Program-made: the position numbers and the translations under genes
Origin: Massilia sp. YIM B02769
GTDB taxonomy: Bacteria > Pseudomonadota > Gammaproteobacteria > Burkholderiales > Burkholderiaceae_D
Direction of reading: 5' to 3'
Length of the DNA: 64,000 nt
NCBI RefSeq assembly: GCF_030411995.1
Contig: NZ_JASNRC010000006.1
Coordinates: 278,513-342,512 of the forward strand
The notes under the pieces: model-generated
The model's database searches: none
What the model was told of the DNA's origin: nothing
The model's input: the letters and a program-made list of their open reading frames with translations, nothing else
In this document: one piece after another, positions 56,364-64,000 of the stretch
Layout of the letters: each line of letters begins with the position of its first letter
Numbering within the stretch: the first letter of the stretch is position 1

Positions 56364-57950
56364 TTAAGCCGCTTTTTCCAGCGCCTCGGTCTCTTCCGTC
56401 GGCAAACGCATCAGGTAGTCGAACGACGCCAGCGAAGCCTTGGCGCCCTCGCCCACGGCGATGACGATCTGCTTGAACGGCACGGTGGTTACGTCACCGG
56501 CGGCAAACACGCCCGGGATCGAGGTTTCACCACGCACGTCGACTTCGATCTCGCCGTAAGGCGACAGTTCCAGCGTACCCTTCAGCCATTCGGCGTTCGG
56601 GATCAGGCCGATCTGGACGAACACGCCGGCCAGTTCGACGCGGTGGGTCTCGCCCGACACACGGTCCTTGTACGACAGGGCCGTCACCTTCTTGCCGTCG
56701 CCATGGATTTCCGTGGTTTGGGCGCTCTTGATCACGTTCACGTTCTTCAGGCTGTAGAGCTTGCGCTGCAGGACCGCGTCGGCGCGCAGTTCCGCGCCGT
56801 ATTCGATCAGGGTCACGTGCTCGACGATACCGGCCAGGTCGATCGCCGCTTCGACGCCCGAGTTACCGCCGCCGATCACTGACACGCGCTTGCCCTTGAA
56901 CAGCGGACCGTCGCAGTGCGGGCAGTAGGCCACGCCGTGGTTCTTGTACTCTTTTTCACCCGGCACGTTGATTTCGCGCCAGCGGGCGCCGGTCGAGAGA
57001 ATCACCGACTTGGCCTTCAGCAGCGCGCCGGACTCGGTCGTGACCTCGAACAGCTTCTCGCCTTCGTTGCGCTCCAGCTTGGCGGCGCGCTGCAGATTCA
57101 TGATGTCGACTTCGTACTGCTTGACGTGCTCTTCCAGCGAGACGGCGAACTTCGGTCCTTCGGTTTCTTTCACCGACACAAAGTTCTCGATCGCCAGGGT
57201 GTCCATCACCTGGCCGCCGAAACGGTCGGCCAGCACACCGGTACGGATGCCTTTGCGGGCCGAGTAGATGGCCGCTGCCGCGCCGGCAGGGCCGCCGCCG
57301 ACGATCAGCACGTCGAAGGCTTCCTTCTTGCTCAGTTCTTCCGCTTTCTTGGCGCCGGCGCCGGTGTCGAGCTTGGCGAGGATTTCCTCGACGCTCATGC
57401 GGCCCTGGCCGAAGTGCTCGCCGTTCAGGAACATCATCGGCACTGCCAGGATCTGGCGTGCTTCGACTTCATCCTTGAACAGGCCGCCGTCGATGGTCGT
57501 GACCTTGATGCGCGGGTTGATGATCGACATCGAGTTCAGCGCCTGCACGACTTCCGGGCAGTTGTGGCACGACAGCGAAATGAAGGCTTCGAACACGAAG
57601 TCGCCCGGCAAATTCTTGATCTGCTCGATGACAGGCGCATCGAACTTGATCGGGTGGCCGCCTACCTGCAACAGGGCCAGCACCAGCGAGGTGAATTCAT
57701 GACCCAGCGGAATGGCGGCGAACTCGATGCCGATATCGGTGCCGACGCGGTTGATGGCGAACGACGGTTTGCGCGTGGCATTGCCGTCTTCGCGGTAAGT
57801 AATCTTGGTGCCCAGGGAAGTGATTTCCTTGAGCAGCTCTTCCATTTCTCGCGCTTTTGGCGAGTCATCAAGCGATGCAACGATCTCAATCGGCTGCACC
57901 ACTTTTTCCAAATAGGCTTGTAACTGCTTCTTGAGGGTTGCGTCCAGCAT
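56364..57950 (-). CDS. ahpF: Alkyl hydroperoxide reductase subunit F
   Basis: A 528-residue NADH-dependent flavoprotein that reduces AhpC. The N-terminal glutaredoxin-like pair has the active cysteines in [11 protein letters not shown] (near residue 130); the thioredoxin-reductase part has the FAD motif [21 protein letters not shown], the redox pair [11 protein letters not shown], and the NAD motif [12 protein letters not shown]. Full length. It follows ahpC by 98 bp, with a perfect palindrome in between. Confidence 0.97.
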   Translation of the reverse strand: MLDATLKKQLQAYLEKVVQPIEIVASLDDSPKAREMEELLKEITSLGTKITYREDGNATRKPSFAINRVGTDIGIEFAAIPLGHEFTSLVLALLQVGGHPIKFDAPVIEQIKNLPGDFVFEAFISLSCHNCPEVVQALNSMSIINPRIKVTTIDGGLFKDEVEARQILAVPMMFLNGEHFGQGRMSVEEILAKLDTGAGAKKAEELSKKEAFDVLIVGGGPAGAAAAIYSARKGIRTGVLADRFGGQVMDTLAIENFVSVKETEGPKFAVSLEEHVKQYEVDIMNLQRAAKLERNEGEKLFEVTTESGALLKAKSVILSTGARWREINVPGEKEYKNHGVAYCPHCDGPLFKGKRVSVIGGGNSGVEAAIDLAGIVEHVTLIEYGAELRADAVLQRKLYSLKNVNVIKSAQTTEIHGDGKKVTALSYKDRVSGETHRVELAGVFVQIGLIPNAEWLKGTLELSPYGEIEVDVRGETSIPGVFAAGDVTTVPFKQIVIAVGEGAKASLASFDYLMRLPTEETEALEKAA

Positions 57951-57983
57951 GGTGTTTTCCTTGGAAATACAGAGGGTTTTATT

Positions 57984-58009
57984 GGAAGCCCGCCGATCGG
58001 CGGGCTTCC
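57984..58009. repeat. Perfect 26-bp palindrome between ahpC and ahpF
   Basis: GGAAGCCCGCCGA and its exact inverse meet at the centre, 39 bp after the ahpC stop. No T-run follows on the minus strand, so it is more likely to stabilise the ahpC mRNA end or attenuate read-through than to stop transcription fully. Confidence 0.65.
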
Positions 58010-58048
58010 GGTACTACTGATTTACTGCCAACTACGTACTGCTACTGC

Positions 58049-58612
58049 TTAGATCTTGCCGACCAGGTCCAGCGACGGGGTCAGGGTTTCTGCGCCTTCG
58101 GTCCACTTGGCTGGGCACACCTGGCCTGGGTGGGCGGCGACGTATTGGGCTGCCTTGACTTTGCGCATCAGTTCCGATGCGTCGCGGCCGATGCCGTTGT
58201 CGTGCACTTCCATGACCTTGATCTGGCCTTCTGGATTGATGACGAAGGTACCGCGCAGTGCCAGGCCTTCTTCTTCGATCATGACTTCGAAGTTACGTGC
58301 CAGGGTGCCGGTCGGGTCGCCGATCAGCGGGTAGTTCACTTTCTTGATGGCGTCCGAGGTGTCGTGCCATGCCTTGTGGGCGAAGTGGGTGTCGGTCGAC
58401 ACGCCGTAGACTTTCACGCCCAGCTTTTCGAATTCCGGCTGGAAGTCAGCCAGGTCTTCCAGTTCGGTCGGGCAGACGAAGGTGAAGTCGGCCGGGTAGA
58501 ACATCAGGACGGACCAGGTACCTTTGAACTGCTCTTCGGTCAGATCGATGAATTTGCCAGCATGGTAAGCGGTGGCTTTGAACGGCTTGATCTCGGTGTT
58601 GATAAGGGACAT
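58049..58612 (-). CDS. ahpC: Alkyl hydroperoxide reductase subunit C (peroxiredoxin)
   Basis: A 187-residue typical 2-Cys peroxiredoxin of the cytoplasm. Peroxidatic C47 in [10 protein letters not shown]; resolving cysteine near 166 in [15 protein letters not shown] lies six bases before the ATG. An OxyR-like site and promoter-like hexamers lie upstream, so peroxide induction through OxyR is likely. It is followed by ahpF, its reductase. Confidence 0.97.
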   Translation of the reverse strand: MSLINTEIKPFKATAYHAGKFIDLTEEQFKGTWSVLMFYPADFTFVCPTELEDLADFQPEFEKLGVKVYGVSTDTHFAHKAWHDTSDAIKKVNYPLIGDPTGTLARNFEVMIEEEGLALRGTFVINPEGQIKVMEVHDNGIGRDASELMRKVKAAQYVAAHPGQVCPAKWTEGAETLTPSLDLVGKI

Positions 58613-58683
58613 GGAAGCTCCTGTTGTGGGTCAAATCAAAAATTGATGAAACGAAGTTTATGCTCTTGCTGTGCTTTTGTAAA

Positions 58684-58720
58684 ATTAATTGATCAGATGA
58701 GTTCAATTGATTTTACCTAT
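58684..58720 (-). promoter_or_regulatory. Candidate OxyR binding site upstream of ahpC
   Basis: Read on the minus strand the four 10-bp-spaced tetramers are ATAG, CAAT, ATCT and TAAT; the first half (ATAGGTAAAATCAAT) fits the OxyR consensus ATAGnTnnnAnCTAT well, the second only partly. A possible promoter (TTTTAC, 16 bp, CATAAA) starts at its downstream end. Confidence 0.45.
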
Positions 58721-58864
58721 GATGCAGAGGTGACAAAGGATATCAGCCTCGCAAGTGCCGCGTAAGTGTGAGGGAAACGGGCGGGGTTTGCAACCGCCGC
58801 CCGATTTGGATTTTCAATGGCCCGGCTGTTCAGGGTCAGCAATGCAGGCCAGTCCACATGGTTT

Positions 58865-59085
58865 TGTACGGTGGGCACGCTGTGCCCACGCGGTTACGTG
58901 CATGGGCTGCGGCCTTGTGCGGTAAAGGGTCGCTCGCAGACCATGCTCCGGCCACGTTCAAATCGGGTTGCAGACTGGCGGATACGTTTCGAGCGGGACT
59001 TCACCGCCGATAGCTACCGCACGCGCACGTAACCGCGTGGGCACTTCGGTGTAGAGGCCCCCGGCCTCTACACCCCCACCGTACA
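58865..59085. repeat. MITE-like palindromic element, 221 bp
   Basis: Ends TGTACGGTGGG (58865-58875) and CCCACCGTACA (59075-59085) are exact inverses. Inside, a 20-bp stretch at 58882-58901 is repeated exactly inverted at 59025-59044, and GGTGTAGAGGCC/GGCCTCTACACC (59048-59074) forms a 12-bp hairpin with a 3-nt loop. No ORF with coding character. No clear target duplication at the ends. It fills the gap between divergent ahpC and the convergent end of the signalling operon. Confidence 0.75.
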
Positions 59086-59122
59086 GGATACGGCGCAACC
59101 GCCCGTCACATGCCCAACATGC

Positions 59123-60337
59123 TTACGCCGGGATTTCGGCGCGCGGCGCCGTCACGCTGCAGGGCAGCGCCAGGCTGAAGGTCGAGCCCTGCCCCGGCGT
59201 GCTGGTGACCGTCAGTTCGCCACCGTGGGCCACGGCCAGCTGGCGCGAGATGTACAGGCCCAGCCCCAGGCCCTTCGGCTCGCCGTTGCGGGTGCCGCGC
59301 TCGAAGGGCTGGAAGATGCGCTCGATGTCGTCCGGCGAAATCCCCTTGCCCTTGTCGGCCACGGCGATGCGCGCGCAGCTGCCGTCGACCTGCACGCTGA
59401 CCTCGACGTTGCAGCCGCCGCCATAGCGCAGCGCATTCGTCAGCAGGTTGACGATCACCTGCTCGATGCGGAATTCGTCCCAGTGGCCGTACACCGGCTC
59501 GCGCGGCTGCAAGGTGATGGCGCAGCCGCTGGCGGCGGCCTGCAGCGACAAGTCGCTGACCACGCGTTCCAGCATGCCCATCAGCTCCACCGGCGCCGGG
59601 CGCACCGACAGCGTGCCGTTGCGCATGCGCGTCACGTCGAGCATGTCGTCGATCAGCCGGATCATGGCCTTGATCTGGCGTTCGTCGCGCTTGATCATCG
59701 CGCCCATCTGCTCGGCATTGAAGGCCTGCAGATTGCCGCGCTTCAGGTGCAGGGTGCGCATCTGGATTTCGAGGAACAGGGTATTTAATGGCGTGCGCAG
59801 CTCGTGGGCGACGAGCGACATGAATTCGTCGCGCATGCGCAGCGAACGTTGCAGCTCTGCCTGGGTCGCGTTCAGTTCCTGCAGCAGGACTTCCTGTTCG
59901 CGCCGGCTGCGTTCCAGCGCTTCCATCTGGCGCGCGACCTCGCGCCGCTGCTGGTCCAGGGCCACGAAGACGTTCACCTTGCCGCGCACCGCGTCCGGGT
60001 CGAGCGGCTTGTAGAGGAAGTCGACCGCCCCGCTTTCGTAGCCCTTGAAGGAGTAATTCAGCTCGCGCCCGGCGGCCGAGACGAACATGATCGGGATGTT
60101 GCGGGTGCGGGTGGTGGCCCGCATCATCTCGGCCAGCTCGAAGCCGTCCATGCCCGGCATCTGGACGTCGAGGATGGCGAGGGCGAATTCGTGTTCGAGC
60201 AGCAGGGCCAGCGCCTCCTCGCCGGAATGGGCGTGGAAGACGAGGCGGCGTTCGTCGCGGATCAGGGCATCGAGGGCGCGCAGGTTGTCCGGCAGGTCGT
60301 CGACGATTAGCAGTTTGCTTGGCTCTTGGAAGCTCAT
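59123..60337 (-). CDS. Response regulator-histidine kinase fusion
   Basis: A 404-residue soluble protein: REC domain (KLLIVDDLPDNLRALDALI, phospho-aspartate D57 in ILDVQMPGMDGF), a coiled coil (about 130-170), HisKA with H178 in SLVAHELRTPLN, and HATPase with NLLTNALRYGGG and DKGKGIS and GLGLGLYISRQL. No membrane segment, so it is a relay that receives and makes phosphate signals. Last of four genes joined by ATGA overlaps with CheB, CheR and a hybrid kinase. Confidence 0.92.
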   Translation of the reverse strand: MSFQEPSKLLIVDDLPDNLRALDALIRDERRLVFHAHSGEEALALLLEHEFALAILDVQMPGMDGFELAEMMRATTRTRNIPIMFVSAAGRELNYSFKGYESGAVDFLYKPLDPDAVRGKVNVFVALDQQRREVARQMEALERSRREQEVLLQELNATQAELQRSLRMRDEFMSLVAHELRTPLNTLFLEIQMRTLHLKRGNLQAFNAEQMGAMIKRDERQIKAMIRLIDDMLDVTRMRNGTLSVRPAPVELMGMLERVVSDLSLQAAASGCAITLQPREPVYGHWDEFRIEQVIVNLLTNALRYGGGCNVEVSVQVDGSCARIAVADKGKGISPDDIERIFQPFERGTRNGEPKGLGLGLYISRQLAVAHGGELTVTSTPGQGSTFSLALPCSVTAPRAEIPA

Positions 60338-60948
60338 GGTGTTGTTGTCTCCAGCAGGGGCAGCAGCGCGCGGATGTCCGCGAGCGGCAGCACCAGGTGC
60401 GGGGCGCACAGGCTGATGGCCTTTTCGGGCATGGTCGCCGCCTGCGCTTCAATCGGGTCTTGCACAATGGTCAGGCCGCCGCGCTGCCTGATCCTTTGCA
60501 TGCCTTCGGCGCCATCCGAATTGGCGCCGGTCAGCAAGATACCGGCCAGGGCCGGGCCATAGGCGTCGGCGGCCGACTCCATCAGCACGTCGATGGCCGG
60601 ACGCGCATAGTGCACCGGCGGCTCGCAGCTGAGCGAAAATATGCGATCGGCCTCGATCGACAAATGGTAGCCGGCGCCGGCGAAATACAGCGTGCCCGGT
60701 TCCACGCTCGCCTTGTCGGTCGCTTCGCGCACCGGCAGGCCGAGGCGCGCGTCGAACAGCTCGGCCAGGCGGCTTTCGCGGTCGCTCGGCACATGCAGGA
60801 TGCAGACGGCGGCCAGCGTCGGACTGGCCGGCAGCGCCGGCAGCAGTTCGACCAGGGCGTCGACGCCGCCGGCCGAGGCGCCGATCACGACGGCCTCGAT
60901 GCGCCGTCCTGCCAGCACCTGCGCGAACCTGGCCGAGCGCTCGTTCAT
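60334..60948 (-). CDS. CheB-type methylesterase without receiver domain
   Basis: A 204-residue stand-alone methylesterase. Catalytic triad S25 (VIGASAGGVDALVELL), H52 (CILHVPSDRES) and D145 (LLTGANSDGAEGM). Classical CheB has an N-terminal receiver domain that gates activity; here it is missing, so control must come from partners. Overlaps cheR (ATGA) and the downstream kinase (ATGA). Confidence 0.92.
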   Translation of the reverse strand: MNERSARFAQVLAGRRIEAVVIGASAGGVDALVELLPALPASPTLAAVCILHVPSDRESRLAELFDARLGLPVREATDKASVEPGTLYFAGAGYHLSIEADRIFSLSCEPPVHYARPAIDVLMESAADAYGPALAGILLTGANSDGAEGMQRIRQRGGLTIVQDPIEAQAATMPEKAISLCAPHLVLPLADIRALLPLLETTTP

Positions 60949-61775
60949 TCGGCCGCCTTGCGGAACAGGCGCTCGCGCCGCGCCAGCGGCTCGAAGCGGT
61001 GCGCGTAGTGCGAGAAGTCGATGCTTTCCTTGCTGCCCAGGCCGAGGAAGCCGCGGTGGCACAGCGACTCGTGGAACAGGCCCAGCACGCGGTTCTGCAG
61101 GCGCCGGTTAAAGTAGATCATCACGTTGCGGCAGCTGACGAAGTGGGTCTCCGAGAACACGCTGTCGGTGGCCAGCGAATGGTCGGCGAAGGTCACGTTC
61201 TCGACCAGCATGCGCTCGAACAGGGCGCCGCCGTAGGCTGCCGTGTAGTAGTCGGAAAAGGCGCGCTTGCCGCCCGACTTCTGGTAGTTCTCGGTGAACA
61301 GGCGCATGCGGTCCAGCGGGAACACGCCGCGCCGCGCCGCGTCCAGCGACACCGGGTTGATGTCGGTGGCATAGATCATGGTGCGCTCCAGCAGCCCCTC
61401 CTCGTGCAGCAGGATCGCCAGCGAATACACCTCTTCCCCGGTGCTGCAGCCGGCCACCCAGATTTTCAGCGACGGGTAAGTGCGCAGGTGCGGCACCACC
61501 TGGCTGCGGATCGCCGCGAAGTATTCCGGGTCGCGGAACATCTCGGACACGGGAATCGTCAGGTATTGCAGCAGCTGGGAAAACGCTTCCGGCTGGTGCA
61601 GCACCTTGGCCTGCAGTTCCGACACCGTGGCGCAGTCCATCTCGCGCAGGGCCACCAGCACGCGGCGCTTTTGCGAGGCGCCGGTATAGTCGCGGAAGTC
61701 GTAGTTGTACTTGAGGTAGACCGCCTCAACCAGCATCCGCAGTTCGATGTCGATGTTGTCCGGGGCAGTTTTCAA
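60945..61775 (-). CDS. CheR-type protein-glutamate methyltransferase
   Basis: A 276-residue SAM-dependent methyltransferase: N-terminal helical CheR domain (YDFRDYTGASQKRRV), SAM loop VAGCSTGEEVYSLAILLHE near residue 108, and the ATDINPVSLDAARRG and CRNVMIYFNRRLQ blocks. No TPR tail. It presumably methylates a receptor-like protein not encoded in the window. Overlaps both neighbours by 4 bp. Confidence 0.94.
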   Translation of the reverse strand: MKTAPDNIDIELRMLVEAVYLKYNYDFRDYTGASQKRRVLVALREMDCATVSELQAKVLHQPEAFSQLLQYLTIPVSEMFRDPEYFAAIRSQVVPHLRTYPSLKIWVAGCSTGEEVYSLAILLHEEGLLERTMIYATDINPVSLDAARRGVFPLDRMRLFTENYQKSGGKRAFSDYYTAAYGGALFERMLVENVTFADHSLATDSVFSETHFVSCRNVMIYFNRRLQNRVLGLFHESLCHRGFLGLGSKESIDFSHYAHRFEPLARRERLFRKAAE

Positions 61776-64000
61776 ACGCGCTCCATCGTGGGCATCCAGA
61801 CCCGCAGCAGCGAGTACAGGCGGGCCAGGTCGATCGGCTTGGCCAGGTAGTCATTGGCGCCGGCGGCCAGGCATTGCTCCTGGTCGTCCTTCATCGCCTT
61901 GGCGGTGATGGCGATGATCGGCAGGCGGTTGAAGCGGCCGTCCTTGCGGATGCGGCGCGTCGCTTCCAGGCCATCCATGCCCGGCATCATGACGTCCATC
62001 AGCACCAGGTCGATGCCCGGCAATTCGTCGAGCTTGGCAATCGCCTCGAAGCCATTCCTGCCGACTTCGACGTTGGCGCCGCGCTGCTCGAGCGCGGCGG
62101 TGAGCGCAAACACGTTGCGCACGTCGTCGTCGACCAGCAGGATTGTACGCCCTTCGAACACGCGGTCGCGTCCGCGCACGGTCTTCAGCATATGCTGGCG
62201 CTCGGTCGAGAGCTTCGACTCGACCTTGTGCAGGAACAGCGTCACTTCGTCGAGCAGGCGCTCGGGCGAACGCGCGCCCTTGATGATGATCGAGCGCGAA
62301 TACTTCAGCAGTTCCGCCTCTTCGTCGCGCGTCAGGTTGCGGCCGGTGTACACGATCACCGGCGGGAACGAGAACAGCTCTTCCTGCGACATACGCTGCA
62401 GCAGCTCGTTGCCCTGCATGTCGGGGAGTTTGAGGTCGATGATCATGCAGTCGAAGATCTCGCTGTGCAGCAGGGCCAGGGCTTCCTCGCCCGAGCCGAC
62501 CGCCGCGATCTGCACGTCGGCGTCGGCGATCAGGGCCACCACGCTGTCGCGCTGGCGCTCGTCGTCCTCGACCAGCAGCACGCGCTTGATCTTCTGCGAG
62601 GATTTCTCCTGCAACTTGCGGAACACCTCTTCCAGCTGTTCGCGCGAGGTCGGCTTCAGGGCATAGCCGATCGCGCCCAGGTGCAGGGCCTCGGTGCCGT
62701 TTTCCATGCTCGACACCACGTGCACCGGAATGTGGCGGGTGGCCGGGTTGTCCTTCAGCTGCTGCAGCACCGACAGGCCGGAGCCGTCCGGCAGGCGGAT
62801 ATCCAGCAGGATCGCGTCCGGGCTCTCGGCGGCGGCCAGTTCCAGGCCTTCGCCGGCGGTCAGCGCCACCAGGCAGCGGTATTCGAGGTCGTGCGCCAGG
62901 TCGTAGAGGATGCGCGCAAAGCCAGGCTCGTCCTCGACCACCAGCACGGTGCGGCGGCCGCCGGCATCCTGCTCGCGGTCGTCCGGGAAGCGTTCGGCAG
63001 GCGTCTGGGCGCTCTCCGCTGCCGGCGCCGGAACCGGCGCAGGGGCTGCGGCGCGTTCGATGCGCGGCTGCGGGGCGGGTGCGCGCGGGGCCGGCGGCGT
63101 GGCCGCGACCGCGCCGCTCTTCGGCAGGCTGAGGGTGAAGCTGCTGCCCTCGCCTGGGGTGCTGGTCACCACCAGGGTGCCGCCCAGCAGGCTCGTGAGG
63201 TCGCGCGAGATCGACAGGCCCAGGCCGGTGCCGCCGAAGCGGCGGCTGGTGGTGCCGTCGGCCTGGTGGAAGGCTTCGAAGATGCGTTCCTGCTGCTCGG
63301 GCGCGATGCCGATGCCGGAATCCTGCACCGTGAACTGGACCCAGCCCTCCTCGGTTGCGCTCACCGTCAGGCTGACCGCGCCCTGCTCGGTGAATTTCAC
63401 GGCGTTCGAGAGCAGGTTCTTCAGCACCTGTTCCAGGCGCTGGCGGTCGGTATGGATCGAGGCCGGCACGTTCGGCTCGACCGTCACATTGAAGGTCAGG
63501 TTCTTCTGCTTGGCCAGCGGCTCGAAGGTGCGGCCCAGGCCCTCGACGGTGCGGCGCAGCGGCAGGTCTTCCGGCAGCAGTTCCAGCTTGCCGGCCTCGA
63601 CCTTCGAGATATCGAGAATGTCGTTGATCAGGTTCAGCAGGTCGTTGCCGGCCGAATAAATCGTCTGGGCGAAGCGCACCTGCTCTTCGTTCAGGTTGCC
63701 CGGCACGTTGTCGGACAACAGCTTGGCCAAGATCAACGAGCTGTTCAGCGGCGTGCGCAGTTCGTGCGACATGTTGGCCAGGAACTCGGACTTGTAGCGG
63801 CTGGCGCGTTCCAGCTCCAGCGCGCGCGCGCGCAACTGCTCCTGGGCCTCGGTCAGCGCGGCGTTCTTCATGTCCAGGTTCAGCGCCTGCTCGGCCAGTT
63901 GGTCGTTGGTCTGTTCCAGCTCGGCCTGCTGGTTTTCCAGGCTCGACTGCGATTCTTCCAGCGCGCGCGATTGCTCTTCGAGTTCCTCGTTGGCGGTGCG
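61772..64000 (-). CDS. Hybrid sensor histidine kinase with three receiver domains, N-terminus beyond window
   Basis: 742 residues are visible; the 5' end lies past base 64000. From the window edge a long coiled coil (about residues 1-65 of the visible part) leads to HisKA SEFLANMSHELRTPLNS, HATPase with LKNLLSNAVKFTEQG and GTGLGLSISRDL, an Ala/Pro linker, and three REC domains with aspartates in AILLDIRLPDGSG, CMIIDLKLPDMQG and LVLMDVMMPGMDG. The visible part resembles kinases with HAMP/GAF input domains, so those may lie upstream. First known gene of the CheR-CheB operon (4-bp overlap). Confidence 0.92.
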   Translation of the reverse strand, partial: RTANEELEEQSRALEESQSSLENQQAELEQTNDQLAEQALNLDMKNAALTEAQEQLRARALELERASRYKSEFLANMSHELRTPLNSSLILAKLLSDNVPGNLNEEQVRFAQTIYSAGNDLLNLINDILDISKVEAGKLELLPEDLPLRRTVEGLGRTFEPLAKQKNLTFNVTVEPNVPASIHTDRQRLEQVLKNLLSNAVKFTEQGAVSLTVSATEEGWVQFTVQDSGIGIAPEQQERIFEAFHQADGTTSRRFGGTGLGLSISRDLTSLLGGTLVVTSTPGEGSSFTLSLPKSGAVAATPPAPRAPAPQPRIERAAAPAPVPAPAAESAQTPAERFPDDREQDAGGRRTVLVVEDEPGFARILYDLAHDLEYRCLVALTAGEGLELAAAESPDAILLDIRLPDGSGLSVLQQLKDNPATRHIPVHVVSSMENGTEALHLGAIGYALKPTSREQLEEVFRKLQEKSSQKIKRVLLVEDDERQRDSVVALIADADVQIAAVGSGEEALALLHSEIFDCMIIDLKLPDMQGNELLQRMSQEELFSFPPVIVYTGRNLTRDEEAELLKYSRSIIIKGARSPERLLDEVTLFLHKVESKLSTERQHMLKTVRGRDRVFEGRTILLVDDDVRNVFALTAALEQRGANVEVGRNGFEAIAKLDELPGIDLVLMDVMMPGMDGLEATRRIRKDGRFNRLPIIAITAKAMKDDQEQCLAAGANDYLAKPIDLARLYSLLRVWMPTMERV

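Noticed and set aside
57984..58009. Rho-independent terminator between ahpC and ahpF
   Set aside because: The hairpin is perfect but no T-run follows on the minus strand.
58817..59032. Short plus-strand frames inside 58768-59032
   Set aside because: They lie within the palindromic element and read through its inverted repeats.

Overview
The window is high-GC bacterial chromosome with dense, mostly minus-strand housekeeping genes. Gene order and protein character point to a betaproteobacterium of the Burkholderiales, most likely Oxalobacteraceae (Massilia-like). The strongest sign is a minus-strand run of leuC, entericidin, leuD, leuB, asd, fimV, truA, trpF, trpB, trpA, accD, folC, a SPOR protein, cvpA, purF and a Cys/Met PLP enzyme, a gene order I know from this group. 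No 16S rRNA is present, so genus is an inference. There is no prophage, IS transposase or CRISPR array.

Layout. 1-2 kb: truncated MFS exporter, divergent AraC regulator, an orphan gene in a lower-GC patch, and tRNA-Pro(GGG) with promoter and terminator. 2-7.1 kb: LplT-acyltransferase fusion, a small acidic ORF, homoserine dehydrogenase and an AlaA-type aminotransferase. 7.2-10.4 kb (plus strand): Mth938-like protein, BCP peroxiredoxin and PIN-PhoH ATPase. 10.6-15.5 kb (minus): PiT phosphate transporter with its DUF47 partner, dnaB, and the rpsF-priB-rpsR-rplI operon. 15.6-17.1 kb: lexA with a perfect self-operator, and a Sel1-like repeat protein. 17.1-38 kb: the metabolic supercluster, interrupted between accD and trpA by a four-gene accessory island (two paralogous membrane proteins flanking a lipoprotein and a small soluble protein). 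38-41 kb: cheZ-cheA. 41.2-43.7 kb: UspA, a NarL-type regulator and an FNR-like regulator without the N-terminal Fe-S cysteines, with an FNR-type box upstream of uspA. 43.8-46.7 kb: glycine-zipper protein and a LytS/LytTR two-component pair. 46.8-54.4 kb: the ligase-associated DNA-repair cassette (PdeM, Lhr-type helicase, ATP-dependent ligase, MBL exonuclease) with recQ as first gene. 54.6-58.7 kb: a 39-residue membrane peptide, an unrecognised lipoprotein, and ahpC/ahpF with a candidate OxyR site. 59-64 kb: a translationally coupled signalling operon (hybrid kinase cut by the window end, CheR, CheB, REC-histidine kinase).

Most genes do conserved jobs: branched-chain amino acid, aspartate-family and tryptophan synthesis, folate, fatty-acid and purine supply, replication, ribosome, DNA repair, peroxide defence and signalling. 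The least explained parts are the accD-trpA island, the two orphan genes in low-GC patches (1.3-1.7 kb and 54.9-56.2 kb), the FNR-like regulator, the RecQ variant with a hairpin over its translation start, and a dispersed family of palindromic intergenic elements carrying GTAGGGTGG-type arms at six or more sites.
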